Below are positions 26,499 through 35,806 of a DNA stretch of 64,000 nucleotides, in pieces. The stretch's first letter is position 1. Every line of letters starts with the position of its first letter. Under the pieces are notes generated by a model. That model did no database searches. It was not told where the DNA came from and saw only the letters and a list, made by a program, of their open reading frames with translations. The stretch is from Fulvivirga ligni (lineage in GTDB: Bacteria; Bacteroidota; Bacteroidia; Cytophagales; Cyclobacteriaceae), in assembly GCF_021389935.1 (NCBI RefSeq), contig NZ_CP089979.1, forward strand, positions 2,647,001 through 2,711,000. The letters run 5' to 3'. The translations under genes and the position numbers were made by a program.

Positions 26499-26511
26499 AA
26501 CCTTATGAATA

Positions 26512-27846
26512 ATGAGTAATAACGTATTATTAGGAGACAAAGAATATTTTAAAGGCATAGGAAAAATACAGTTTGAGGGTAAGGAATCTGATAACCCTAT
26601 GGCTTTTAAATATTACGACGAGAATAAAGTAGTGGCCGGAAAAAGCCTGAAAGACCACTTCAGATTTGCAGTGGCTTACTGGCATACCTTCTGTGGTACA
26701 GGTGGCGATCCTTTCGGTCCTGGCACTAAAGCTTTTCCGTGGTCTACGGCTAGTGACGTAGAGCAAGAGGCTAAAGACAAATTAGACGCTGCTTTTGAGT
26801 TCATTACCAAACTTGGTGTGCCTTACTACTGCTTCCATGATTTTGATATGGCGGCTGAAGGAACCAGCTTCAAGGAGTCTGAAAGAAGGCTGCAAATAGC
26901 TTCTGATTATGCACTAGAAAAGCAAAAAGCCAGCGGTGTGAAATTATTATGGGGTACCGCTAACCTGTTTTCAAACCCAAGGTACATGAATGGAGCTTCT
27001 ACCAGCCCTGATTTTAGTGTGGTTGCTTATGCAGGTGCGCAAGTGAAAAATGCTCTGGATACAACTATCAAACTGGGTGGTGAAAACTATGTATTCTGGG
27101 GAGGTAGAGAAGGTTACATGTCTCTTCTAAACACTAATATGAAGAAAGAGCAGGATCATTTGGCTAGATTCTTACATATGGCCAAAGAGTATGCTCGTAA
27201 GCAAGGTTTCAAAGGTCAATTCTTTATTGAGCCTAAGCCCATGGAGCCTACCAAGCATCAATATGATTTCGATGCCGCTACGGTGCTAGGCTTCTTAAGA
27301 GGTTATGATCTCATGGATGATTTTAAGCTTAATTTGGAAGTGAACCATGCTACCTTGGCTCAGCACACGTTTACCCACGAACTTCAGGTGGCAGCTGATG
27401 CAGGCCTATTAGGAAGTATAGATGCTAACAGAGGTGATTATCAGAACGGCTGGGATACAGATCAATTTCCGATCAATTTATACGAACTTACTGAGGCCAT
27501 GCTGATCATTCTTGAGGCTGGTGGTTTTAAAGGAGGAGGCGTAAACTTCGATGCTAAAACACGAAGAAATTCTACTGACCTTGATGATATTTTCCATGCG
27601 CATATTGGAGGAATGGATGCCTTCGCCAGAGCACTGATCACTGCCGACAGGGTATTGGAAAACAGCAACTATAAAAAACTCAGAGCCGAAAGGTACAGCT
27701 CCTTTGATGCTGGAAAAGGCCTTGATTTTGAGCAAGGTAAACTCAGTCTGGAAGACCTATATGCTATAGCTAGCGAGGCAGGAGAGCCAAAATTAATAAG
27801 TGGCAAGCAAGAGATGTACGAAAACATTATTAATCACTATCTTTGA
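26512..27846 (+). CDS. xylA: Xylose isomerase
   Basis: This 444-residue enzyme converts D-xylose to D-xylulose. Typical class II features: the N-terminal extension ([25 protein letters not shown]), [18 protein letters not shown], the catalytic His-Asp in [11 protein letters not shown], the metal-binding [13 protein letters not shown] and [13 protein letters not shown], and [17 protein letters not shown] near the metal site. Length is standard for the family. It sits between xylB (13 bases upstream) and transketolase (32 bases downstream). Substrate assignment is firm for the family and supported by context. Confidence 0.97.
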   Translation: MSNNVLLGDKEYFKGIGKIQFEGKESDNPMAFKYYDENKVVAGKSLKDHFRFAVAYWHTFCGTGGDPFGPGTKAFPWSTASDVEQEAKDKLDAAFEFITKLGVPYYCFHDFDMAAEGTSFKESERRLQIASDYALEKQKASGVKLLWGTANLFSNPRYMNGASTSPDFSVVAYAGAQVKNALDTTIKLGGENYVFWGGREGYMSLLNTNMKKEQDHLARFLHMAKEYARKQGFKGQFFIEPKPMEPTKHQYDFDAATVLGFLRGYDLMDDFKLNLEVNHATLAQHTFTHELQVAADAGLLGSIDANRGDYQNGWDTDQFPINLYELTEAMLIILEAGGFKGGGVNFDAKTRRNSTDLDDIFHAHIGGMDAFARALITADRVLENSNYKKLRAERYSSFDAGKGLDFEQGKLSLEDLYAIASEAGEPKLISGKQEMYENIINHYL

Positions 27847-27878
27847 GCCGAACAATTAAAAAAACCTAGCTAAATCTT

Positions 27879-29915
27879 ATGGCCAATCCAAAATTAGATA
27901 AACTATCTGCTGATAACATTAGGCTACTCTCTGTAGCAATGGTTGAAAAAGCTAATTCCGGCCACCCCGGTGGACCAATGGGAGGAGCTGATTTCATGCA
28001 TGTATTGTACAGTGAATTCTTGCAATTTGACCCAGACAATACAGAATGGCGTTGGAGAGATCGATTCTTTTTAGATCCAGGACACCTCTCTGCTATGTTA
28101 TATTCGCAGTTATACCTTTTAGGAAATTATTCTAAAGATGATGTTTCTAACTTCCGCCAATGGGGTTCTATCACACCTGGTCACCCTGAAGTGGACCACA
28201 AAAGAGGTGTAGAGAATACATCTGGTCCTTTAGGGCAAGGACATGCCATGGGTATTGGAGCAGCATTAGCTGGTAAGTTTCTAGAGGAGAGATTTGGTAG
28301 CTGGACTGATCACACCATTTATGCTTACATTTCTGATGGTGGTATTCAGGAAGAAATAAGCCAGGGTGCTGGTCGTATTGCAGGTTACTTAGGCTTAAGT
28401 AACGTGGTAATGTTCTTCGATAGCAATGATGTGCAATTAAGTACGTATACAGATGAAGTTACTTCTGAAGATACTGCTAAAAAATATGAAGCCTGGGGAT
28501 GGAACGTGACTACTATTGATGGTCATGATCATGATGCAATTAGAAAAGCGCTGAAAGATGCTAAGGCAGAAACAAAAAGACCTACATTGATCATAGGTAA
28601 AACCATCATGGGTAAAGGTGCTGTTGATGCAGATGGAAAACCTTACGAAGGTTACAGTGTACTTCACGGTAAGCCTTTAGGTGGTACTGATGCTTCTTAT
28701 GAGAAAACAGTAGAAGCTTTAGGAGGAAAAGTAGATGATCCATTTGCTATTTTCGAAGATGTTGAGGCTTACTACAAAGAGATCATAGATAGAAAAAGAG
28801 AAGAAGTAAAGTCTGTGAAAGCAGAGGAAGAAAAGTGGAAAAGTGCTAACCCTGAGTTAGCTAAGAAACTTGACTTATTCTTCAGTGGTGATATTCCTGA
28901 GATTGATTTCTCACAGATACCTCAAAAAGCGAATGTAGCTTCAAGAGATGCTTCATCTGCAGTTTTAGGTTATTTGGCTGATAAAGTTGAGAACCTAATC
29001 GTAGCTTCTGCTGACTTGGCTAACAGTGATAAAACTGATGGTTTCTTAAAGAAATCAAAAGCTTTCGGAACACATGATTATGCAGGTAACTTCATGCATG
29101 CTGGTGTATCTGAATTTACAATGGCAGCTATGGCTAACGGAATGGCCCTGCACGGTGGTATCATCCCGGTGGTAGGTACTTTCTTCATATTCTCAGATTA
29201 TCAAAAGCCTGCTTACAGACTTTCTGCACTTATGGAGCTTCCTGTAATTTATTTATGGACACATGATGCCTTCAGAGTAGGAGAGGATGGACCAACCCAC
29301 CAGCCAATAGAGCAAGAAGCTCAGCTTAGATTGTTAGAAAAACTTCGTAACCACAAAGGTGAAAGAAGTTTATTAGCTCTAAGACCTGCTGATGCTGCTG
29401 AAACTACAGTAGCTTGGGAAATGGCTTTGAAAAATAAGAAAACACCAACCGGCTTAATCTTCTCAAGACAAGGTATTAAAGACCTTATTGCGAAGGACGG
29501 TGACCGTTATTCCGAAGCTGAAAGTGCTAGAAAAGGTGCTTACAGAGTACAATCTGTAGACGGAGCTGATGTTACTTTAGTAGCTAATGGTTCTGAGGTA
29601 GCCACTTTATTCGAAGCAGCACAGCTACTTGAAAAAGACGGTGTGAAAGCGAATATCGTTTCTGTTATTTCTGAAGGTTTATTCAGAGATCAGTCTGAAG
29701 CATACCAGGCAGAAGTAATTGATGAAAATTCACCAATATTTGCCTTAACCGCAGGCCTACCAGTAACTATGGAAGGATTAGCAGGTAAGAAAGGTAAAGT
29801 ATTCGGCTTAAGCCATTTTGGTTATTCTGCACCAGCTACAACTTTAGATGAGAAGTTCGGCTTTACCGGTGAGAATATCTATAATGAAGTAAAGGCATAT
29901 TTAAAGAGCCTATAA
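27879..29915 (+). CDS. tkt: Transketolase
   Basis: This 678-residue thiamine-diphosphate enzyme exchanges two-carbon units in the non-oxidative pentose phosphate pathway, using xylulose 5-phosphate made by XylAB. Motifs are the N-terminal EKANSGHPGGPMG, the ThDP/Mg site ISDGGIQEE with SNDVQLS, FMHAGVSEFTMAAMANGMALHGG with the catalytic Glu, and THDAFRVGEDGPTHQPIE. It is full length, not a split enzyme. Codon choice looks more uniform than its neighbours, as expected of a well-expressed enzyme. It ends the xylB-xylA-tkt operon and is followed by a strong terminator. Confidence 0.96.
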   Translation: MANPKLDKLSADNIRLLSVAMVEKANSGHPGGPMGGADFMHVLYSEFLQFDPDNTEWRWRDRFFLDPGHLSAMLYSQLYLLGNYSKDDVSNFRQWGSITPGHPEVDHKRGVENTSGPLGQGHAMGIGAALAGKFLEERFGSWTDHTIYAYISDGGIQEEISQGAGRIAGYLGLSNVVMFFDSNDVQLSTYTDEVTSEDTAKKYEAWGWNVTTIDGHDHDAIRKALKDAKAETKRPTLIIGKTIMGKGAVDADGKPYEGYSVLHGKPLGGTDASYEKTVEALGGKVDDPFAIFEDVEAYYKEIIDRKREEVKSVKAEEEKWKSANPELAKKLDLFFSGDIPEIDFSQIPQKANVASRDASSAVLGYLADKVENLIVASADLANSDKTDGFLKKSKAFGTHDYAGNFMHAGVSEFTMAAMANGMALHGGIIPVVGTFFIFSDYQKPAYRLSALMELPVIYLWTHDAFRVGEDGPTHQPIEQEAQLRLLEKLRNHKGERSLLALRPADAAETTVAWEMALKNKKTPTGLIFSRQGIKDLIAKDGDRYSEAESARKGAYRVQSVDGADVTLVANGSEVATLFEAAQLLEKDGVKANIVSVISEGLFRDQSEAYQAEVIDENSPIFALTAGLPVTMEGLAGKKGKVFGLSHFGYSAPATTLDEKFGFTGENIYNEVKAYLKSL

Positions 29916-29920
29916 TTATA

Positions 29921-29950
29921 AACCCCATCAGTTCTTCTGGTGGGGTTTTC
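29921..29950 (+). terminator. Rho-independent terminator of the xylB-xylA-tkt operon
   Basis: AACCCCATCAG (29921-29931) pairs with CTGGTGGGGTT (29937-29947), with one T-G pair and a 5-base loop, followed by TTTTC. It lies 5 bases past the transketolase stop, so the SusC gene downstream needs its own promoter. Confidence 0.88.
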
Positions 29951-29965
29951 TTATGTAAAATAATG

Positions 29966-29986
29966 TTATGGTAAAATTGACTATAA
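29966..29986. promoter_or_regulatory. Palindromic operator, site B
   Basis: This 21-base site has half-sites TTATGGTAA and TGACTATAA, with an imperfect centre. It matches the core of site A at 18 of 21 positions. It lies between the transketolase terminator and the xylan-locus SusC gene. Confidence 0.6.
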
Positions 29987-30089
29987 GAAAATTTTATTGT
30001 AGCTTTAGTATCTATTAATCAATCATCTACATTAATCCTTAACCTTTAAAACCTTATGCGAAATTCTACACGCCCTTTCTTTAGATATC

Positions 30090-30110
30090 TTATGGTAAAA
30101 ATGACTATAT
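30090..30110. promoter_or_regulatory. Palindromic operator, site C
   Basis: Half-sites TTATGGTAA and TGACTATAT are arranged as at site B, 124 bases further downstream and 79 bases before the SusC start. Two copies in front of one gene suggest cooperative binding or repression by looping. Confidence 0.6.
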
Positions 30111-30189
30111 CATGAGTTTTTCTATCTTTTTTTTAAATCGAGTCATGCAATCGATTCCAACAAATTAGATTCAATTAAATCCCTTATTT

Positions 30190-33100
30190 ATGAAATACGT
30201 TTACTTACTGCTCTTATTTTCTGCGAGCTTTTCGGTGTCTGCGCAGAAGATACTCACCGGTAAAGTCACCACGCAAGATGGTGAAGCACTGGTAGGAGCA
30301 AGTGTAGTAGTGCAAGGCACTACTAATGGCACCATAACAGACTATAATGGTGATTATAGTCTCAAAGTACCTGACGGCAATGAGACCCTCGTTTTTAGTT
30401 TTATTGGTTATACTACTCAAGAGGTGAAGATAGGTGGAAGAGAAGAGGTGAATGTAGTCTTAGCCGAAGACATAGAATCTTTAAGTGAGGTTGTCATTAT
30501 TGGGTACGGAGAGCAATCTTCCAAAGAGGTATCTACTGCGGTAGCTACAGTGGACAGAAAAACCATTGAATCACTTCCTGTAGCCAGGCCAGAACAGGTG
30601 CTACAGGGAACGGCCCCTGGGGTTATTGTTCAGCAAAACTCTGGCTCGCCGGGTTCACCATTAACTGTTCGGCTTAGAGGTGTAGGCACCGCCGGTGGTT
30701 CACAGCCACTTTACCTGGTGGATGGACTACAAGTGCCTGATCTTAATTATCTTAACTCCTCTGACATCGCAGATATTTCTATTTTAAAAGATGCAGCAGC
30801 CTCTGCAATCTATGGAGCACGTGGAGGTAATGGCGTGGTACTGGTGCAAACCAGAAAAGGGAATCGTGATAAAAAGCCACAGCTGGCTTTCAGTGGCTAT
30901 TATGGCATCCAAAACCTGGCTAACAAACCTGGTCTTATGGATAGGGACCAGTATGCGGCTTATTATAATGAGTACCAGCAGCAAGCGGGCGGTACACCGC
31001 TGAGCCAAAGTGATATAACCAAACTCCCTAATACTGATTGGTATGACGAGGTGTTTGATAAGAACTCACCTATGCAGAATTATAGCGCTTCCATTTCTGG
31101 AGGGGGCGAGGCATTTTCATATTATCTGTCAGGGGGCATATTTGATCAGGTCGGAATGGTTGGAGGTGAAGAGGATAAGTCTAAATTCAACCGAAAAAAT
31201 GCCAAGTTAAAGTTCGATGTAGATGTTCTGGATAATCTAAATGTTAATGTTGGCGCAGACATAGTTCACACCAACAGAGATTATCTTTTTGAAAACCAGG
31301 CAGGTACAGGTGTGGCTATTATGAACTATATAAATGCTATTCCCGCTATTTATCCTGCCTTTGATCCGGAGAATCCCAGTGTGCCTTTTCACATGGGAGA
31401 TCTAAATAACCCAATAGTTGTCAATGGGGTTACCCTACCTGCCGTAGGAGCAGTTTTGAATCCACATGTTTCAATGCTTTTGAATAATAACAGAACCGTT
31501 TCTGATTTAAGAGTTTATAATATTGGGGCCACCTGGAATCCTTTTAAAAATGTGGAGGTAAGAACCAGCTATGCCCATTATAGTGATGAGTCTTTGGATA
31601 AGAATTTTTATCCTCAATATGACTATAGACCTATTCAAAATCTATTTAATGAAACGGCTGATTTCACCCAAACTACCTATGAAAATGCCTACTCACAGTG
31701 GGAAGGTAATCTGAAATACGACTTCATAAATCTCGAGGATCATAATTTAGATGTATTGGTAGGCTTTTCGGTGTTAACGGCAGAGGGTCGAATTGAAAGC
31801 CGTTCTGGCTCTGATTTTCTGGTGAATGATTTTGAAAAGATCAATTTTGCTTTGATAAAAGATGCCACCGCTATCATAAACCCTAAGCCATTTGCTTATG
31901 AAAGCGGACTTCTTTCCTTTTACGGACGCGTTAATTATAATTTTAAAGAAAAGTATTTATTCAGCGCCACCTTAAGAAATGATGCTTCATCCAAGTTTGG
32001 AGCGGACAATCGGTCGGGAACTTTCCCATCATTTTCTGCAGGGTGGGTACTTTCAGAAGAGTCATTCCTAAATACCAATAACTTCATCGATCTGCTGAAA
32101 CTACGTGCTAGCTGGGGTATTAACGGTAACGATAATATATCTAACTATCAGTTCAGTACCGTGGTAAATCCGAATTCAGGTCCATCTTTTGGTGGGATGA
32201 ACACCCCTGGGGTAAGTGCAGGCTTCCTGCCGAATCCTAGTGTAAAATGGGAGGAGATATCTCAAACTAACATCGGTCTAGATTTGAATGCCTTTAACAA
32301 CACCTTCGGGCTTACGCTGGACTATTATGTTAAAAATACTTCAGATATGCTGGTGCCTATAGGTACGCCACTTTATATCGGTCTTAACTCGGCTGCTGCC
32401 AATGTGGCTGATGTGAAAAACACAGGATTAGAAGTACTATTGACATATAAGAAAACCTACCAAAATGATTTTTCATGGAATGTGGGATTTAACCTGGGGT
32501 ATAATAAGAATGAGGTGACCAGCCTTGGTGAAAATGGGCGGCCATTGAATGGTGGTAATATTGGTTTCATTTTCTCAGACCCTATCACCAGAACAGATAT
32601 TGGTCAGCCTATCGCTAGTTTCTATGGATATGAGGTAGAAAGCATTGATGACAATGGCGAACTTATTTTTAGAGATACAGATGGTGAGGCCGGAATAACG
32701 CCTAACGATAAAACCTTTATTGGTAAACCGTTCCCAGACTATACCTATGGTGTAATGTTGGGAGCCTCGTACAAAGGATTTGACATTAGCGGATTCCTCT
32801 ATGGATCTCAAGGAAATGATATCTATGATGCTACGGTAAGGTTAGACGCCTCATATTCTAACAGACCCACGACTTATGTAGGAGATAACGCTCCAGGCAA
32901 TATTTTAGGTACAGGTGGAACCGGAGGCTCGCAGACAGAAGTGTCAGATTTTTATGTGAAAGATGGTTCATTTACCAAGCTCAAAACCCTCACTTTAGGT
33001 TACAATCTCCCTAAAGGTTCTCTGGAAGGAATAGGGATGTCAAACCTAAGAATTTACCTGACAGGGCAAAACCTATTTACTATCACAGATTATGATGGAG

Positions 33101-33213
33101 TGGATCCTGAAATTGGTCAGGCTTCTACGGAGTCAGTCTTAGATGTAGGTATTGATCGTGGTTTTTACCCTCAGCCGCGAGTATTCATGGTAGGCTTTCA
33201 AGCCAGGTTTTAA
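30190..33213 (+). CDS. susC: SusC/RagA-family TonB-dependent outer-membrane transporter (xylan locus)
   Basis: The protein has 1007 residues with a signal peptide (ending SVSAQ). A carboxypeptidase-regulatory-like domain (about 22-105: LTGKVTTQDGEALVGASVVVQG), a TonB-dependent receptor plug (about 110-225: SVRLRGVG-like region and the IYGARGGNGVVLVQTRKG motif) and a 22-strand barrel follow, ending in the aromatic residue F. It would import oligosaccharides across the outer membrane together with the SusD lipoprotein encoded 19 bases downstream. Operator-like sites B and C lie upstream. Substrate is inferred as xylo-oligosaccharides from the flanking GH26, GH43 and xylose genes. Confidence 0.95.
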   Translation: MKYVYLLLLFSASFSVSAQKILTGKVTTQDGEALVGASVVVQGTTNGTITDYNGDYSLKVPDGNETLVFSFIGYTTQEVKIGGREEVNVVLAEDIESLSEVVIIGYGEQSSKEVSTAVATVDRKTIESLPVARPEQVLQGTAPGVIVQQNSGSPGSPLTVRLRGVGTAGGSQPLYLVDGLQVPDLNYLNSSDIADISILKDAAASAIYGARGGNGVVLVQTRKGNRDKKPQLAFSGYYGIQNLANKPGLMDRDQYAAYYNEYQQQAGGTPLSQSDITKLPNTDWYDEVFDKNSPMQNYSASISGGGEAFSYYLSGGIFDQVGMVGGEEDKSKFNRKNAKLKFDVDVLDNLNVNVGADIVHTNRDYLFENQAGTGVAIMNYINAIPAIYPAFDPENPSVPFHMGDLNNPIVVNGVTLPAVGAVLNPHVSMLLNNNRTVSDLRVYNIGATWNPFKNVEVRTSYAHYSDESLDKNFYPQYDYRPIQNLFNETADFTQTTYENAYSQWEGNLKYDFINLEDHNLDVLVGFSVLTAEGRIESRSGSDFLVNDFEKINFALIKDATAIINPKPFAYESGLLSFYGRVNYNFKEKYLFSATLRNDASSKFGADNRSGTFPSFSAGWVLSEESFLNTNNFIDLLKLRASWGINGNDNISNYQFSTVVNPNSGPSFGGMNTPGVSAGFLPNPSVKWEEISQTNIGLDLNAFNNTFGLTLDYYVKNTSDMLVPIGTPLYIGLNSAAANVADVKNTGLEVLLTYKKTYQNDFSWNVGFNLGYNKNEVTSLGENGRPLNGGNIGFIFSDPITRTDIGQPIASFYGYEVESIDDNGELIFRDTDGEAGITPNDKTFIGKPFPDYTYGVMLGASYKGFDISGFLYGSQGNDIYDATVRLDASYSNRPTTYVGDNAPGNILGTGGTGGSQTEVSDFYVKDGSFTKLKTLTLGYNLPKGSLEGIGMSNLRIYLTGQNLFTITDYDGVDPEIGQASTESVLDVGIDRGFYPQPRVFMVGFQARF

Positions 33214-33232
33214 TGCATAACAGAAAGAAATT

Positions 33233-34855
33233 ATGATTAATATTCAACGAATAAATCGAACTCAATGGGTGCTGGTTCTGGCTCTCATAACATGGGTGAT
33301 AAGCGGCTGTGATAAAGATGAGCTACTAGAAAAAGCACCCATTACCGAACTTGACGCCGGCAAGGCACTACAAACAGAAGGCGACTATATTGCACTTACA
33401 AACTCAGTCTATGATGTACTACAGTGGCAGGTGATTAATGGAGCTCAGACTCACATGTATCCCGTAATGTTTCAGGGTATGAGAGCTGATGATTTGGTTT
33501 CTCAGTGGGATGCTTTTTGGGTGGCAGGAGCTGCTTTTGATGATTTCACCAAAATTACGCCAAGCAACCCTAGTGTCCAGGCCTTATGGACCAAGTGGTT
33601 CACCATGATTGCACGAGCCAACACAGCCATTCATTTTGTGAATCAGTTTGAAGGTTTTAGTAATGATGAATTGAAGCAAAGGCTAATAGCAGAAGCCATG
33701 TTTTTAAGGGCATTTGCTTATTTCGAACTGGTGAAAAACTTTGGAAAGGTGCCGCTAATCACTAAATACATCGAAAGCGCCAACGAGGAATTAAAGATGG
33801 AAAGAGCAGAAATCACAGTTATTTACACCCAAATAGGAGAAGATGCAATGGCAGCTGCTGAAAAGCTACCAGAAAGTTATACAGATCAATCTGACAAGGG
33901 AAGAGCTACTAAGGGTGCTGCCTACACTTTACTCGCCAAAAGCTTTTTATATCAGGAGGATTATCCAAAAGTAAAGGAATACACAGAAAAAGTAATGTCT
34001 CTGGGGTATGCTCTCGAAGAGAATTTTGCTGACAACTGGTCATTGGACAATGAATATGGTAAGGAATCTATTTTTGAAATAGGCTATGCTGACGGCTTTT
34101 CAAATATTGCTTTTGAAGGACCTGCGGCTGTCACTAATCAGGGATCAAGCTCTTATCAGATGTTTGGCTATATATTTAACGGCAGTGCTACCGGTTTTGG
34201 AAATGCAGTGCCCAGACAAGAGTTGATCAACCTTTATGAGGAAGGAGACGCCAGGAAAGATGCTACCTTCATAACTCCGGAAACGGTATTGCCAGACTTA
34301 GGAGCACAGTCATGCGGATGTCTACAGTATGATGAAAATGGAAATCTGTTATTCGGAGATGCAGGTAATGAAAGTCAGTGGGTAGGCACAGATATTTACA
34401 ATTACTTCTGGAGAAAACCAGCGGCACTGGAGTCTAAGGCTACTATGAGAAAATATCATATTTCTTCAACTACTGCCTCGTCATTGCTCAATGTGGGAAG
34501 CTCTCCTTTAAATGAAAAGATTTTCCGGTACGCAGATGTTTTACTTATGCGCGCCGAAGCAGCTGCCAGCGGAGCTGGTGGAGATGGCCAGGCAGCACTG
34601 GATGCTGTCAGAGCAAGGGCGGGTTTAGACCCGGTGCCATTAACATTAGAAAATGTGAAAATGGAAAGACGTAAGGAGCTTGCCACCGAAGGGTGGGACC
34701 GATTCACTGATTTGGTCCGCTGGGGTGATGCTGCCGATGCATTGGCTTTCAAGAATTATAACGATAACAGAGACAGATACTTACCCATACCACAGTCAGA
34801 GATTGACCTGGTAGGAGAGAGTATTTTAACGCAGAATCCGGGTTATCAGAGATAA
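33233..34855 (+). CDS. susD: SusD/RagB-family glycan-binding lipoprotein (xylan locus)
   Basis: The protein has 540 residues with a lipoprotein signal (ITWVISGCDKDE, lipidated Cys). SusD features are an early TPR-rich helical core (ALTNSVYDVLQWQVI, RLIAEAMFLRAFAYFELVKNFGKVPLI), KGAAYTLLAKSFLY, and the C-terminal FRYADVLLMRAEAAA followed by ERRKELATEGWDRFTDLVRWGDA and PIPQSEIDL. It caps the SusC barrel on the cell surface and binds the incoming glycan. It follows SusC by 19 bases and is followed by a terminator. Confidence 0.95.
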   Translation: MINIQRINRTQWVLVLALITWVISGCDKDELLEKAPITELDAGKALQTEGDYIALTNSVYDVLQWQVINGAQTHMYPVMFQGMRADDLVSQWDAFWVAGAAFDDFTKITPSNPSVQALWTKWFTMIARANTAIHFVNQFEGFSNDELKQRLIAEAMFLRAFAYFELVKNFGKVPLITKYIESANEELKMERAEITVIYTQIGEDAMAAAEKLPESYTDQSDKGRATKGAAYTLLAKSFLYQEDYPKVKEYTEKVMSLGYALEENFADNWSLDNEYGKESIFEIGYADGFSNIAFEGPAAVTNQGSSSYQMFGYIFNGSATGFGNAVPRQELINLYEEGDARKDATFITPETVLPDLGAQSCGCLQYDENGNLLFGDAGNESQWVGTDIYNYFWRKPAALESKATMRKYHISSTTASSLLNVGSSPLNEKIFRYADVLLMRAEAAASGAGGDGQAALDAVRARAGLDPVPLTLENVKMERRKELATEGWDRFTDLVRWGDAADALAFKNYNDNRDRYLPIPQSEIDLVGESILTQNPGYQR

Positions 34856-34860
34856 TATTA

Positions 34861-34891
34861 GTGGCAGGCACTTAGGTGTCTGCCACTTTTT
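34861..34891 (+). terminator. Rho-independent terminator of the xylan-locus susCD pair
   Basis: GTGGCAGGCAC (34861-34871) pairs with GTGTCTGCCAC (34876-34886), with one G-T pair and a 4-base loop, followed by TTTTTC. It lies 5 bases past the SusD stop. Confidence 0.9.
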
Positions 34892-34982
34892 CTTTTTTGC
34901 AGCGAGAAATTTACTCACAAAGGTTAAATTTGGAAATTGTTAAAGAAATAGGTTTTCTTTAAGGTACTGCTAAAAATTTGCT

Positions 34983-35678
34983 ATGGATTCTAAGGAGTTT
35001 TCTGATGAAATAATTGAAGCGCTTTCTATCGATACCGTTATTTTCGGTTTTGAAAAGGCTGAATTATATGTTTTGCTGGTAAAGCACGCTCAGGGAATAT
35101 CCAAAGGAAAATGGGCTCTTCCGGGTGGCTGGATCAAATACAATGAAAGTGTAGATGATGCTGCTTACCGTATTTTAACGGCCCAGACCTCCGTTTCCAA
35201 CATATTTCTGGAAGAACTTAAGACCTTCGGTAATGTAGATCGTTACCCTACTACCCGAGTAATAACAGTAGCCTATTACGCCTTGGTGAATAAGGAAAGC
35301 TTTAAATTAAATCCTGGAGTTAGTGTTTCAGATGTACGCTGGTTTAATGTGCATAAAGTGCCGGAACTAGCCTTTGACCACAACGATATTTTTGAATATG
35401 GTTTTGCTCATCTAAAACACAAAATTCAGCATGAACCTATTGGCTTCAACCTGCTTCCTAAAAAATTCACTCTACTGCAGATCAAAGAACTCTACGAAGC
35501 TATCCTGGAAACAGAGCTCGACAAGTCTAATTTTAGAAGGAAATTTATCAAAATGAATTTGTTAATTCCTTGTAATGAAAAGCAGAAGGATGTGGCACAC
35601 AGAGCTGCTCGCCTGTATAGATTTGACGAATCTGTCTACAACAATCTCCTGAAAAAAGGATTTGTTTTTGAAATTTAA
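34983..35678 (+). CDS. Nudix-domain winged-helix regulator (NrtR/AraR/XylR type)
   Basis: This 231-residue protein has an N-terminal Nudix-like domain (about 15-145) and a C-terminal winged helix (about 150-231: LLPKKFTLLQIKELYEAILETELDKSNFRRKFIKMN). The Nudix box keeps its glycines and first Glu (GGWIKYNE) but reads R-I-L-T-A-Q-T where catalytic enzymes have R-E-U-x-E-E. Hydrolysis is therefore unlikely, and the domain probably only binds a ligand. In Bacteroidota, Nudix-HTH proteins of this type regulate arabinose and xylose use and respond to the sugar. The best DNA target here is the palindrome found at four places in the locus. It is probably the xylose- or xylan-responsive regulator; that the ligand is xylose is inference. 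Confidence 0.88.
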   Translation: MDSKEFSDEIIEALSIDTVIFGFEKAELYVLLVKHAQGISKGKWALPGGWIKYNESVDDAAYRILTAQTSVSNIFLEELKTFGNVDRYPTTRVITVAYYALVNKESFKLNPGVSVSDVRWFNVHKVPELAFDHNDIFEYGFAHLKHKIQHEPIGFNLLPKKFTLLQIKELYEAILETELDKSNFRRKFIKMNLLIPCNEKQKDVAHRAARLYRFDESVYNNLLKKGFVFEI

Positions 35679-35733
35679 GAGCGCCCTCAGTTCTTAATTT
35701 TTAACTCTTACAGTTGGCTTAACTACGCGTATC

Positions 35734-35754
35734 TTATAGTCATTTTGACTGTAA
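35734..35754. promoter_or_regulatory. Palindromic operator, site D
   Basis: Half-sites TTATAGTCA and TGACTGTAA surround a TTT centre. It lies 53 bases before the double-GH26 gene and 56 bases after the Nudix regulator gene, so it could control the enzyme. Confidence 0.65.
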
Positions 35755-35758
35755 GATT

Positions 35759-35777
35759 CATGAAGATGGTCTTCATG
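35759..35777. repeat. Short inverted repeat before the double-GH26 gene
   Basis: Perfect 8-base arms CATGAAGA (35759-35766) and TCTTCATG (35770-35777) with a TGG spacer lie 5 bases after operator site D and 29 bases before the start codon. It may be another operator or a 5' leader hairpin. No T tract follows, so it is not a normal terminator. Confidence 0.5.
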
Positions 35778-35806
35778 TATGATGTTCAATCTAAAACGTT
35801 ACTACT

